A stretch of DNA of 64,000 nucleotides from positions 13,358,743 to 13,422,742 of the forward strand of contig NC_134510.1 of NCBI RefSeq assembly GCF_027942865.1, written 5' to 3'. The position numbers and the translations under genes were made by a program. The stretch is from Odontesthes bonariensis. Taxonomy: Eukaryota > Chordata > Actinopteri > Atheriniformes > Atherinopsidae. The notes beneath the pieces were generated by a model. That model ran no database searches, was not told where the DNA came from, and saw only the letters and a program-made list of their open reading frames with translations. Shown one piece after another: positions 14,301 through 29,300 of the stretch; the first letter of the stretch is position 1, and the number at the start of each line of letters is the position of its first letter.

Positions 14301-17300
14301 ACACTATTTGTCTTGATACTGCTCTTTATAGTTGAAAACATGTGAGATGTTTGTGTCCATCCACATTTTTGGATCAAACTGTTGCACGAGGTCAGTGTTG
14401 CTAAGTTCCTCACCTGCGGTTGAGTTTTGACCCTTTTGATTTGCTCACTTTGAACAAGAACCGGAAGATAAGGATAAAACCGTGATGTCAGGCAAAACTA
14501 ATTTTTCTGAAATACACTTGAGCCCCGCTGAGAAATGATTCACAGACCATTGTCGGCCTTATTTGAGGGAGAGACACTATAATTCCTCCAAGAACCCTCC
14601 TTTCCCCAAACTCTGTAGCTCTCAATCAGCTCCAGATGAGAGGGTTTCTCAGACCCTTCTGATTCTCTTCTGTTTCTTCCTCTAGGGTGCAGGATAGAGA
14701 ATTGCGAGTCCTGCTTCAGCAAAGATTTCTGCACCAAGTGCAAGTCGGGTTTTTACCTACACAAAGGGCGCTGCTTTGATAAGTGCCCCGAGGGCTTTGC
14801 CCCGCTGGAAGACACCATGGAGTGTGGAGGTATGTGGATATAAACAAATATACAGAAGAATTATGTGAACCCCCCTTTTTTGTTTCATACCCTTCTTTAG
14901 CTGTAAACACTTTTCTATAACTTCTCATTTGGGCTGCTTATTTTGGACCTAAAAAACAAGCAGTTCAACTGGGACCACACACAAAGGGGTGATAACATCC
15001 CAGTAAAAGCTCCCTCAACCTGCATTAAAGCTTGACCCGGAGTTTTCTCAAAATGGCACTGTGGTTTCACTGCACCTCACTGTTTCTGTGTCCCCCTGCA
15101 GAGGGCTGTGAGGTGGGTCAGTGGAGCGAATGGGGAGCCTGCACCAGGAGAAACAAAACCTGCGGCTATAAGTGGGGTCTGGAGACCCGGACGCGGCACA
15201 TTGTAAAGAAGCCACCCAAGGACACAATACCCTGTCCGACCATCGCTGAGTCCAGGATGTGCAGAATGGCCATGAGACATTGCAGAAGAGGTAAGGACTT
15301 TTTTAAAATTTTTTTATTAGCAATATGCTGAAGTGGATATGAAGGAAAACAGCCCACTTTTCCCAACAGAGATCTCTTCTCAGAGTTTCACCTGTGTCGT
15401 GTAACCCTTGCTCCTCACATTGTTTTTTCACCGTCTGTGTTGTTAAGGTTGACAGTGGCATTTCCTTGCATGAAATATCAGTATTTTTCCATGGCAGCCT
15501 TCTTCTGGACAGCTCTTTTCCAGAGGTATATTTCCCACCACTCTCTTCCATCTCCCTTCATCTCCTCAGTGGAATTCTTCAAAGTACGAACTCCAGGTTT
15601 CCTCAATGGCCGTCTCTGTTTCCTCCTGTCAGCTTGAGAGATTTTTGTGGTGCACGTAGCATGTATGTCAGGCCATTAAATGAAAAGTCGGTGGAATTTC
15701 TCCGTGCGCAAATACAGCTAAAGGAAATATTTTTTTCAAAGAGTAAACCATTTCCCTCAGATGGTCCAAACACACCATTTGGGGTGAGGGCCTCACTTAG
15801 TGCTTTTAAAATAAATGTCTTCTCCCTTAATGTACTTTTACATCTCTCATAAACTTTGGATTAGGATAGTCCAAGTGTAAATATTTAATTCACCAAATAA
15901 GGAAGCGATTACGGTGGCAGATATCATTCTGTCTGTAAAAAAGAAAAACCGTTGTGTAACAGAAAAAGGAAAATATTCTAACCTCGAGGATTTCTCTCCA
16001 TTTTTGGCCTGGTGTGCTGAATGGGAGGGTCACTTAGTGAAGTGTTGAAAGAGTAAATAAACTTGAAATAAACCCTGATAGTTTCTCATATTTCAGCACT
16101 ACCAGGGCAGTCGCTGCTGTCTTGGTTGGAAACTATGATCCCATGGCACATTAAGTTCTTGAAGCCCAGTCCTGTCAGGATGTCAGGGAAATTCTCCCCA
16201 TCCCCCCACCCACCTCTGCATGACTTTGACATGTCTGCTTGACCTTTTCCTAGAAACTTTATGACCCTCCTTAATTAAAACTTGGCATTGTTGCACATGG
16301 ATACGGTCGTCAGTTATCCCAGGCGTCAGTCACTGACGGGAAGATGCTGTTTAGGATCATTTATAAATACATAGAAAAATACTCGGTTCTGAAGAAAACC
16401 ATCCGCTGACTCCCCATGTCCGTCTTACTTAAAACTACTGCTGCCTGGTCATGTGGTCATTGTAAAGTTCTCAGTACAGTTCCTCATCCAGTGACTGAGT
16501 TACATCTCTGGTGGCTACAAACTGTGTGTAAAAGTGTCAATGTATATGCATCGTAGGACTCTCTGGGCTTGTGAAGTGCTGTGGTGGCCAGTTTAATAAA
16601 GGCAAATTTCAGACTCAGGCATGTGTTGTTAATTCCCCACTGCTAGTGAAAAATCCCCACTTGGCACAAGCCAGTGAAATGCAACACTCTACAGTTCAAA
16701 TAAATACAGGGAAAAATGTGAGCCACTGAAGCTAAACAGGAGAAGGAACACTCCGCAGATGCAGGCGTGTCGCATTGATGTCTGACCGACTTGTGTTGTA
16801 AAATAATCACTTGTCGTGAGTGATGACAAAGGGTTCTCCAAAAAAGAGGCAAAAGGCAATCTCTGAAAAGGAGGAGATTGGAACGAGTACTTTGAGGCAC
16901 AGTCCTTAACCACATCGGGTCACCATTCCCTGGACAATTAGGTTGCTGGTGACACACCACTCTCCCTAATCTGAGGCTAAACTTGTTCCTGAATTACACT
17001 GAACGCAGCATTTTATGCTGTAATGACAGTGAACGCACGATAGCCTCCCTGGAACACTATCATGCTCCCTCCATAAGACCCCGTATGTTTAGTAGCAGGG
17101 CAACAAGCTGACGGCTCCTGCTTTTTCAGTGCAATTAGTGAGTTGTAATTGTTTTAAACATACAAGAGAAAGTGATTGTCAAACATTAGTAATTTAGTAT
17201 GATGACATTTAAACGACAGCGGTTGGAAATAGCTTTAGTAATGTGTTTGTATCGATTAACTAATTATCCGTGTGCTAAGTACACTAAAGAATGCTATACC

Positions 17301-20300
17301 CCAGCTCCAGCAAAAAAAAGTAACGTCACTATGACAACCAGTCCGCTGTGGGTTGGGGACCGCTGGTATAAACCATTTCTTTGTCTAAAATGGACTATTT
17401 TTCTTCAATGTTTTTATCTTTTATTTAGTGGTGGGCATAGATTAATTTTTTAAATCTAGATTAATCTCACTGAAATCTTGAAATTAATCTAGATTAATCT
17501 AGATTAAAATGGCTCATTCAGGGGTCCGACAATCCGCGGGGTTCGCGGAAACAGACGTGTAAACTTTAGTTCCTATCCAAACAATAGTCGTTTAATCCTG
17601 AGACTGTTGCAATTGCCGTGTCGAGTGCTTCAATACAATAGTGTAGTAACCCCACGCATACCTTTCTCACTGCAATTAAGTTTTATTTCGGATTTATTTC
17701 GGATTTTATTTCGAATTTAGTTTCTTTTTCACAGCTGCCTCTGCTATTCCTGCTCTTCTCAGGTGTACCTAATGTAGTTTTACATCATTTGTAACGTGAT
17801 GTATATCTTGTATAATAAATTGTAAATAACAAAACGTTTATTCGTGTCCCTGCCCTCACTTTCCTCATGTTTTTTTCCGCGGGGGTGCTGCACAGCCGCG
17901 GGGCCTTTAAGAATTGAACATTCTAAATGTGACGTCACGAGCTACCAAAGCTACCAAAGCAAATTCTCAAGCGAAGCTTCTCCAGCGAGGTCGCTCTTGG
18001 TGAACACGCAGCATTAGGGCAGACCAGCTTATTCACATGCATGGCTCCAGCAGTTTCTCTAGCTTCGCCAACTTCTCATATTCAGCACTTGTTGGGAGGG
18101 CCAGGTGGTGCTGCTGTTGAGATAGCGTTGTGTGCAGTGCGTCTCTGTTGCGCCACACGCGCAGTATCCTCCCTGCGGCCACCATATTAGGAGCGCTGTC
18201 TGTTCCAACAGAGCAGATTTTGTCAACTATCCCCCACAGATTAGCGATCTCCATAAACTGCCTAGCACAGGCTTCTGCAAAGTAGCGTTCTTCTGTTTTA
18301 ATCACACCTAACGGCAGACAAAGTACATCAGCCCACACCCGAGCTAAAATATCAAGGTAAAACTCATCACAGTTTGCTTAGGCCACCTATTTTGACCCAG
18401 TTCCCAACCCAACTTTGAGAATAGATTAACGGCGATATTTTTTATATCGCCCGATAAGACTCTCAAATTATCGCAGCACGTTAACGCCGATAACGGCCCA
18501 CCACTAGAAAAAACGCAATATGTTTTGAATAATCATTTCAAAGCAAATCGGTCTTAAGATTAACTTTTATTTTTATTTTACTAGACACCAGACACAAATG
18601 TTTAGGATTAGCATATTATTGAATTGCATAACCAAAGTCTGTAAAGATGCTGTGGATTAAATGGATACAGGAAATAAGAGAAAGCTGAAAGCATTTATGG
18701 ACTATTCACGGCAATGCTTATTTGATTCAATTCTATACATTAACAAATTGAGATTACATTGAACGTCATTGATAGAACTCGGTCTCCCAGCTTCATCAAA
18801 AAGGCACAAAGAGGTACGCGTTATCTTCTTCCTGGCCATCTCTGTCTACAACAATTTAGTCCGGCTATAAAAAATAAAAAAAATTTGAAAGTAAAGCCTA
18901 GATTATGTCAAAAAGGGAGGCTTTTTCTTAGCAAATATGATGGTTGCATGAACTGTACCTTATATAAATCAGCATCTCAGATTTTTGGCTATCTGCTAAA
19001 TCTTTTACAATAAAAATATGCTATTTATCACATAAAATGACTGGAAAACAATCCAGCATTTAATTATCACAGAATAGGCAGCAGTACTAGATGAAAACCA
19101 TTAAAAATCATTCTAACTTTGTTGCTGTACGACTTGTTTGTGTGCTAGCCGTACGCATTATACCCCTGAGATATTTAAACACACTTCTATCTTCTGGATC
19201 CCTGAAGTGCTTGTCTGAAGAGGCTAGAAACAATAAAGAGACTTTATTAATAGCTGCTCCGGCACTATCAGCATTGATAGAGATGGGTTCCACCCTTCTG
19301 TCTCACGAGCTGAAGGGAGGAGAGGAGAGGAGGGGAAAGCATTAACACTGCAGCAACCAGCTACTCAGCGCTAATGTTTTCAAGGAACGTCCTACAGAGA
19401 TTTCCCAGCAACCCCCGTCATCGTATTCACTGGTTTGCAAAACGGTGTGTGTGACAAGTGCGATGCTCCTTTGTGGTTCTGTTTCGCGCTGCCTCTCTAT
19501 CTGCGTGTTTTCCTCATTTTCTCTCTTGCCACCAATATTCTATGAGCAAAGGCTGCTTTCGCCATGTCAGTCACATTCGGTGTGGTGTAAACAACATGAA
19601 GCGTTAAAGTGCTGGAAACTCCCACCCTCAATGTGATCCCTGATTTGGCATTTAAGAGGGTGTAAAGTCCAATACAAGTGCAGCATTACAACACGGTCTC
19701 ATTTCCAACTGTTTCTACAAATCGGCTTTCAGATTCTAAGACGGTCTTAATGGCAGCAGGCAGGAGTGACATTTGTGTATAGCTCTGCTTGTGAGATTTG
19801 TAGGTAAAAGTGGATTTGTTTCGGAGGTGTTTGTGGTGCAGCAGGAGTTCAAGCCCACAGTTAGACCAAACATCAGCAGAAGTTTTACAATACGAAGTTA
19901 TGAAACAGCAAAAATAATCAAAACTCAAAGGAGATCAGGCTTTCCAGAGCGGTGCGGTGCAATTTATGCTCAAATTGCCTCAAAGACTTTTTGGCTGAAC
20001 GCAGAAAGACTCAGAGACAATGTGCTGACCTCATGGAAAGAGAGAGGGAAAGCAGAAAGAAGCGAAGACATGAAGAATAAAAGAGAAGAAACATCTAGTG
20101 GTTATCGTGGCCGTTGGATCACTGTATGTACCTGAGCTTGCAGGCCTTTGAGGAAGTATTGATCTCATGTGTGTAACCAGAGAAGCCCTTTCTCTGGGGC
20201 CAAGCCCTCCATCCCATCAGTCATCCGACTGCAAGTATCCAGCCACCACTGATCCTCTTTGCCATAACTTGTCTGAGCAGTTTGTACTGTAACTGTGATT

Positions 20301-23300
20301 CTTGCCTCTGTTCCATTCCCACTGCAGCAAAGTTTTCTATTTGAAACCTTGAAAGCTGTTGCTCTGCAGCAGGGCTGTAACAGACGAAAAAAAACACCAA
20401 CCTAGACTCAGTGCGCCACCTCATCACTCCTCTGCTCTCTGACATCTCAAGACCTGCAACTAATTTGTATGCATTCAACTCTGCTTGGCATCACAGAGAA
20501 GTAGGCAGTTTGTTTCTATCACTGCACAAACACCCACTGTGGAGTGCAGGGGACCAAAATAATACCCAGATCAAATCCCAGGAGGATTTGGTAGACTGCT
20601 GGGGTTTTTGCCAGGTTCTGTTTGAAGCCAGTCTGCTTTTGCGGTGAATCCACAGTGCTGTGGACCTCCAAGTCCTCACCGTCTGCAAACCATCTGCTCT
20701 GAAGTCCCTGCTCCTGTAAAGTGATGCACAGAGCAACAGTGATTGCCTCTGAATCCGCTCTGGAGGAGGCTCAACTGCTTTGTCTGTGGTGCACACAATT
20801 TGCAACCCCAAACAATTCCGGTCTCTGGCAGTCCTTGCATATGAGCATGCGGTTTATGCTCATGCATGTGTTTGACCGTGTGGCACACAATTTAGCTGTT
20901 TATTACAACTGAGCCAGGAGGTTTTAAGCTCTGGCGAAAGATGCCACTCGCTTCTGAACATTTTAGTTATGCACTCAGCCTGTCCACGTCAGAGTCTGGC
21001 CTGTGTATGGGTTGGAAAGTCTGCATTCAAACACATTTCTGGATGCTTCATGTGTCAGATGTAGCCTCTTACTGTCGGGTCTGCTTTTTTTTCTTTCTTC
21101 TTTAAACAGATGCAAGCTTCCAATCTGAGCCTAATGGATGGAGCGTGTTCCTCTCGTCTCACGAAGCGGTTTGTTCATGTGTCAGATGTGACCGAGGGAG
21201 AGCCCTAACTCTCTGACCAAAATGAATATGGCTGCTGTTATTTTGTCAGAAATCGTCTTCAGAGTGCTCTGCTCAAGCCACCACTCTGAACTCTACTCAA
21301 TGTCTTTGCGAACAGAGTTTCCTGTTCTGTTCTCCTTTGATTATTACGTAAGGGCTGGTGTGCAGACAACAAGTCCTGCTCTGATTTCTGCCACAGTGGA
21401 ATGGCAGGTGGTGATTAACGGTGATCTCTGGCCTGGCTAATATCACAGACAATCCGGATCAGTTCTTCCCGCCAGCGGGAGTGGAGCAAGAAGCGCTTTC
21501 CCAGGACAGAAGGAGAGCACTAATTGGCAGTCATCCTGTCATAGTGATTATTTGCGCCCCTCACTCCAGCCTATTGTGACTGATGGAGCCACGGCTTAAT
21601 CTTCATTTAATAAGGCTGCTCCATAGGGGCAGACACAGTAGCTGGTAAGAAGGACTCAGAAGCACTCTGCTTCCTTTGGACCGCATTGATGGCTTGGCTC
21701 CGGGCACAAGGTCTGGGTAGGTGTCTGACAGGGCGACGCCCACCTGCTACCACCACCCACCATGTCAACTTTCATTATTCATTAATTTGATTAAATCCAG
21801 CCCAAATCTGGTGGTGAAGATGTGAAAGAAAAGACTCCCTGTGCTCTACACTGGACTGTGAAACTGTGATGACAGAGTATTTTGAAAGCTTTGCACTGTG
21901 TAAGCATATTTGTTTAGAGGAAGACCCATCAACCTGTCATCGACTCGGCCAGTTTTCAGCAACTTACTGCAGATTTCAGTCCTGCCCAACACCGCTGCCA
22001 CACTCACAAATGAACCCAAGTTCGGATTCAGCTATCCAGTATTTGAAAATATTCATAACTCTGACTATCTGTCCTCTCTCTTATCTGAATATCTGACCTT
22101 TATGGTCTCAAACAAAACTTTTGGGTTTGCTTTTCTGCCTCGCGTGTGATCTGCCAGTGTTCAATCTTCCATTTCAAGAGAAAGTCATTAGCAGAAGTCT
22201 CTGAGACTTCTCTGTCCCGGGAACATTCCTTATTTGGGGGAGCGAGGGGGGAGTTTGGGATGCTGGAAGCCAGTGGAAGGTGGGGTGGAGTGTGGGCGGA
22301 GGGGGTAAGGGGGGAGTTCTCTGATTAGCTTCCCACAAAGTACCCCTGCTCTCTGACCAAAATAAATATGACTGCTGTCATTTTGTCAGCAACTGTCTTC
22401 AGAGAGCAATATTTGAAACACCCCATGATCCTGCTGGCTTTTATATGGAGAATCCATCGTCATACCACAGGCATGAGCCATAAACATATGGAGGCCTTTC
22501 AAAGACCATGGGGTGGAGGGAGGTGGAAGAGGAGGGGTCAGCGGCACTCACCAGGGCTCCATACTCCACGTTATTGTCATCTGGTCTTTTCCAAGCAGGA
22601 AGAAAGAGGAGGGGTGTGAGCAAAGGTTTTTTTTCACACTCTGTGGAGTTTTGCTGAACTGCCGTTTGTAGGGCTCATGTACGCAAATTAGATACAGACG
22701 CCGATATTATTGCTATTCTTTGCTGGTCTCAAATCCACCTAGAGTATCTTTTGTTGCTGAGTAGTTGTTTGACAACCAGAAACGGTGTGAATGTTTGTAG
22801 TCATCTGCGACGACTACTAAGCAATGATTACTTAAAGCAATCGTCGCAAAGTTTAAAGTCCTGGAAATACATGCTGACAGTGTTCCGAGTCTTGCGAGGC
22901 TGCAATCTTATGAGACATGACAGCTCCATCATAAATAGACGGACAGTACGCAAACAAACAAAGTGCACAAAAAGTAGAAAAGAAGAAGGCAAACAAGACA
23001 CTACACTGAAGTGGAATGTTTTCTTGTGTCCATGCCCACAAACGGGAGTTATTTCCCCCCACTGTGCAGTATGTGGGCTGATACTGCCTATGACACGGTC
23101 GGGGCCTAAAGCGAACCTTCAGTGAATGCAGCCTCCACGGGTAGATGAAGCGGTTACTCCCTGTGATTTCTTTACAGCAGTTGCAGCACACTCTGTCTTT
23201 ACAAGTACGGATGGCAGCAGCTTGTTTTGACATCTTTGAAGTAGGGCTCTAGTTTTTATGAAATATGTGGCTCCAGATGCCCACTTTTGATAACGATGGA

Positions 23301-26300
23301 GGTTTGCCTCTGACTATATTTCTTGATTATTTATTTATTTATACATTTATACATGCATATATATATACATACATATATATAAATATGTATGTATATATCG
23401 CTTTACATTCAATGGCTGATTGGTTTTAAAAGAACCGCTTCTGGGGTGGCAATCTGTAAAGCTGCTAATGAAACCTACTCACCTTTTTAAAGAAAAGGTC
23501 ATTCGGTCAGATGTGGAGTGTACATTTACGATGCGAATGCGGTTTTTCAAGGCTTTCTCACCCTGAAATTTGCAGCAAACATGAGGCTGTGTACTTCATT
23601 GTTTGTTTAGGGCAGAAAATTTGATCAATTTAACAACAGCACATACAGGCATACAGTATCAACTGTTCTCCACTTCCTTTCAGTTTTAGATTATCAACTG
23701 CCCGTATTGGGCTAACCTCACGTTTTAAGAAGGCCCTTGTATCTGAGGTTTTCACCTCATCTTTAGATAACCCGAGGTGGTTCAAATGGGATCTGTCTGA
23801 TTGTGCCGAATCCCACCACCTCCCTTTTCTGTCTGCCAGACCTCCAGTCGGTTTCTGCTGCCAGCTCTCCTGTGGGCCTGCAGACTCTTTCATCTCCACA
23901 TCAACAACACACCAGACGGATGAGGATGCACGCGCACACAGACATCCACACAAACCGAGTGTGAGAAACGTGTAATAGACACCGACAAATAGTTAAACAG
24001 ACCTCACAGGCAGAAGAAGTCACCACATCATCTACTCTTTTCCTCAGCCCTATTTCCATTCTCCTTTCCTGCCTCGCACTCGAATGACACGTTCTTTCTC
24101 GCGTATCACATATCACTGTGCATGGCAGGGAGAACAATGTGCGTGCCACAGTGGAGGATGAGTACGCGTGGCGCGCATCATTTGAAGCAGCACTGCCGGC
24201 ACTGAAGTCTTCCCTCTCCAGTGGTCTGGCTGGAGGAGAAAAGAAGGAAGGCGTTGAGTCAAACAGGGGAGCCTGAAAACATCTGGTGAACAGTTGCACT
24301 GGTTCAGACATCAGGAGCTCCTCTCCACTCCACTTTCCAACAGCCTTCCCTATACTTCTCCATCTCTGGTTTGTGTCTTTATAGAGACATCACAGGTTTA
24401 CTCTTAACTCTCAACCATAAGTATTCAAAACGATTCAAGTAATAGCGCTGAGTAATTTTAAACCTATTAATTCAGTTCTATACTTGCTTATTTAGTTTTA
24501 CACTTATTTTAATCTTCTTTCTGCATGATCCACTGGAGAAATGTAGTTTATTTGTACACTGTTGACAATAAATGCACTGAATTGAATTTTGATTACAGCA
24601 AGCAATTCAAAGATAAGCTGTGGCTTCTGACCCACTCATAGCAATGAGCGTGGACCCAGTGTGTAGACATACAGACACAACAAAGATTCAAGTATAGGCC
24701 TGCTGGCCCTCGTCTGCCTGGGTGTTTTTCGTGCACTAACAGTGACAAATACAGGAGGTGTAGATTAAAAGCACTGCCATTACAGTGGTAAGTAGAGACT
24801 AGGGCTAACTCACCAGGGAGCACTGCACTCTCATCAACACACACAAAAAAATCCCAACACAAAGTGATGTCATAGGTTCGCAATGTTAGTGGCCCTAACA
24901 TGTTTTGTCACAACTGGCTTCTTAAAGCCTACTGGGGGAAAACACAACCCTGAACATTGCTATGTCACTGAAGTTGCATTGGCTGCTACATTGGCAAACA
25001 TTACCCATTTAGTCGTTTTCATATACGCCATCTTTAACATGCATTTTAAGATTTCGAATGCTCCATCATGGCAGAAAACCCTGGTGAGAACTCAGAGTAT
25101 GATGGCTTTCCAAAGGAAATCTCAAGACATGATTAACTGGTCAGAGTCATGAAACCCAACCCATTCCAAGTACCGTATCAAATCCCTTCAAACATAATTC
25201 CACCTTCCCGCTGGGTGGCATAGTTCAGGACCACGATCCCGACAGGCCTTGAGACAGTTCTTTTGAATTAGCGGGAGCTTGAGTCTCCCTTTGATTTGAT
25301 TCCCCTCTCCTTCCTACGCTGCATCGCTTAGACATACAGCTGCCATCTGGAGTACACAAACCTCTCCTTGGTGAGGTGAGACCCTGAAATGGCCGTTGAA
25401 ATTGCACTGTAATCATACACAGCTAAAAACAACATGAAAATGTGTGCCATATGCTTTAAAGCCCTGTGTTTGTGTTCTGGTGAATAGAAGGGGATTATTG
25501 ACAGGAGTATGACTGGTGCCTTGATAGAGGAGCTGAGCAGGCGGTGACTCTTATTGCCCCTGTCTGTGATCATATCTGTCAGAGCCTCTCAGCTGTCTGT
25601 CTGCCTGGTGTATGACAAGTGTTTGATGCAGCACAGGCCTTATAGAGGATCAAGCCCTTCCTGAATTGGCTTTACCTCTGTCCCTGTGCAACAGGCGTTC
25701 TGCGAACACATCAAACACATCTACTCCCTTCTCCTCTGCTGTCAACTAATTAACTATTTTTATCAAAAAGCATGTGCAGTACGATGGATCATCACCGGAG
25801 ACTTAACAAAAGCTACCTTTGAGAGTTAGTTGAACACTCAAAGAAAACAAACAGCATCTGCCCAGCTTGATTCTTTCATCATTGGCCATTGCATGGGGAT
25901 TGCAGCATGATCCTGATGGCCCCTGTCTCTGTTTTCGTGTCTAAGCCTGTCTGACGTAGCTTGGCTTCTCACTGGTTAGAGGCTGGCCTTACTTTGGGAC
26001 AGTTGCGCTCCATGTCCATGTCCAAGCATTTCAGGGATTTCCTCCTGAGTTTCGCAGTAAAGGTAAAGAGGCATGAAAGGAACCATGCAGAAATAGGATT
26101 TAAAGAGGGAATCAAGCTGGACAATTTCCTATTTTATATCCTCCATCCTTCCCTTACAGACTCACTAAGACCAAGAGGATTCAGACTTAGATTTAAAGAA
26201 TGAAGAGTGCACACACACATGAATAGACATACTCAGACACACTGATGTAGGACATAGCTGTAAGCATTCATGTTGAAGATACCAACCGCATCAATCACAC

Positions 26301-29300
26301 ATGGTCATGGTTTTTGTTTGTGTACCAAGACTGTAAGTGGACTTTGCAGCCATGATGTCATCCACTGGTTTGTAAGCTGCAGTTTTTTAAAACCTTGGAG
26401 CTTTTTGAGGCTGGAGAGGGTGGAGCTGAACACTAATCATTGAAAGCTGATTGGACAAAAAAAAAAAAGCATTTCTTTGAGGTCAGTTGAATCATTTTCA
26501 GGGCCACCAGCGTACAGATCAGAAGAACTGTCGGAAACAATTTACTGACATAGCATTTCATGAGTAAAGTTGACTTTGTTTTAAGTTTACTTTCCAGTAA
26601 ACTTTGTGTTGTGTTGACTACAAATCATCTTTGGTAAAGTAAACTGAAAGTTTGTAGTCAACACCTAACAGCTGTCAGTCAGTTGTGCAACTCTTGATTG
26701 CTGCCTGACTGAGACAATGTTATCTGTTATTTTAACCAAATTCCTCCTGGCCACTCAGCTGCCCTTTTGGAAGAGCTTCCAGGCAGCTAAGGTAGGCAAC
26801 TAAACTTCTCCTCCTCCTCCATCCTTATTTTAAGTCTTTCTAGTCCCCGCCACTATGCTGTTGAAACGATTGTGAACCTAAACTGAATCAGTGCAACAGA
26901 AATGTTTCTAGATACTGGAGGCGAATGGTGTTTTTTACATAATCCCCCATTGGATTCTTATTCAAGATTATTTAGGTGGCATGTCTCTACTTTACAATGT
27001 ATCTGGCTCAAGAGAAGACGATCAATCTAGAAAGCATGGTAATGATGCAGCCCCTTATATGAAATTGTTTTTGTGTTGTCCCACAGAGGTGGTTACCCCA
27101 GTGTTTTAAGGATCGTAAGGGAAGAACAGATCACTACTTTATTGCATTTCAAAATGAGTTTTTGGCAGCTATATGTACATACTTGTTGGTATTTCCCAAT
27201 ACTTCTTTTTATGTTACACCACACAAGGCTTTTTGGATGTGGACGAATATTGTCTTGGATAACAGGTATGGAGGGGATCACTCATCCAACATGCTAACCC
27301 GACATCTAGGAGCAGTTTACACACAGTGGAGGAATAGTGCTTTTAATATGCGGGTCATGAACAGAGCTTTTTCTCTCTCTTTCTTTTTTTTTCAATGAAA
27401 CAAATTACCTTAGAGATATTGGTTAACCTCCTGTTCTTAGTCTTAGTCTCAATGCTGAGTGTGTTGATTGGCTGGTAATGCCACTGATTGCAGATTATGT
27501 TCATGCAGATTAATGCTTGAAAGAAACACTGCTTGCACATGGTTTACACCGTAGATAGTTTGTAGAAACTTTCACCCAGTCTCTCACCATATAACCCCAA
27601 AGGCATGTTAAAAGTACAGTACTCTCAGGGCTCCTTCTTGCGTGCCCCTTCACGATTTACTTAATGACTATTTTATTCCCTTTAAAACTTGAGCTCAGGC
27701 GCTGTCATGCACAGGGGCTCTTGGTCAAGACTTACAGGCACATGGGAGGTGATCCAGGTAAATCTAAAAGCTGTCCCCTGGGGGAGGTGACCCCCCCCCC
27801 CCTTCTCTCTGTTAATTGAAATACATTATACACCAGAGAGCCTGGAATTTCAGATTCCCCTCCACAGAGAAATAATGAATGTTCCAAATATTTGGTTAAT
27901 GCCAGTGGGAAGGGTTCCCTTCATAACAGGGTGCTTTAAAAATTGCACAGTTAATCCAAGTGAGGTGCTGTTTTTTGCAGACGAGAAGGTTGATGAGGTC
28001 TTCTAAGGAGAGCATACCTTATGGGTTCTATTAGTCAGATGATGCCAAGCCTGATTTTCTGTAGAAAGTAAAATGGTAGATGGATGATGTAGAATTATAC
28101 CAAACTGAACTGCCAAGTCCCCTTTTTATTATCTCTATCCATAGCATAGCAAAGATAATGAATGACTTAGAGTGATAGTACACAATGTTAGTGTGAAGCC
28201 ATGGAGATGTATATGACAGTCATACCTCACAAGCTTAAGGGTATCTTGTTATCAAGGACTAAACAGAGCAAATAAATCCTTGCTGAATCTTATGTCTGTT
28301 TGAAAATAATTCATTTCATAAGCTCAACACAGTGCACTTATCGGAAACTGAGATGGATGACTATCATAACTCTGCAAGACACTTCCTGCTTTATATCACA
28401 GCATGTGGGGATTATGGGATGGATCAAAGGCTTGGAGGAGATCTCATCTCACCATAGAAGACATGGAAATGAAAGTGGAGCTCTTTGGCTCTTCTCTGAG
28501 TAAAGACAAACAGAGTTCACATCTGCAGTAACTTACCAGCTTGAATGATAAATTTGCTACTGTATATCTCAGCATGCTTCCTGATCTTTGGTTCTGCGGT
28601 CACATGTCAAACCACTCCCTGCAGTGCCTTGCCCCTTTGCACACAACAAATAGAAAAACAGACCCACGCCAGCAGCAAGCCCTCAGGAACATCAGCGCGG
28701 GGACTCATTTTGATAAGTGCCTAACTTTATATTTTTCTCATCAGAAATCAAACACAACATTAAGCCATTCATTAAAGTCAACTAAAGCTAATTATCCCTA
28801 ATTTTCCCAAGTGCCCTGAGGGGCAAGAGAGCCCCCATATACTTAGGGCCAGATGTGTCGATGAGTCAGTTGGGAGATAGCAGACCGCAGAGGGGGCTGC
28901 TCGCTTCTCTTTGAGTCCTGTGGTTTCAAGGCGCATCAGACTCAGCATGCCGGTCGTGAGGCCTGTTCTCTGCCTGGCTGCTGACATTAAACTCATGACA
29001 AAACGAGTCATGTTAAAGCCTCTGTATACAGCGAGGCTCAGTTTTCTGGAAACAAGTCAATAACCATGACGCCTTAAATCGAACTGACAAATGAAGGGTG
29101 AGTTAGGTTCTCCACCAACTGGCATATTTTTCCAAGTTTTGCACAGAATGAGTCACATAAACAGGAGGCCTCCATTCAGGTGACCTCTTACTGCTGCAGG
29201 GGGCGCCAGTGTGTTTACGCATTTCTGCTCTAAAGCTAAACTACAAGCCTTTTTGGCAGCACCAAGTGGAAGTGGGAAAATTGTAGGAGTTGGCAGGATG

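Larger units (their letters stand above)
5327..14685 (+). other. rspo2 intron between furin-1 and furin-2 exons
   Basis: About 9.4 kb. It contains a TTAA-flanked MITE (6603-7042) and a perfect hairpin (7355-7386). No other coding exon could be supported; the open stretches inside have no recognisable domain. Confidence 0.8.

Noticed and set aside
24531-24590. Possible repeat tail with GACAATAAATGCACTGAATT
   Set aside because: Too short to define an element or its ends.
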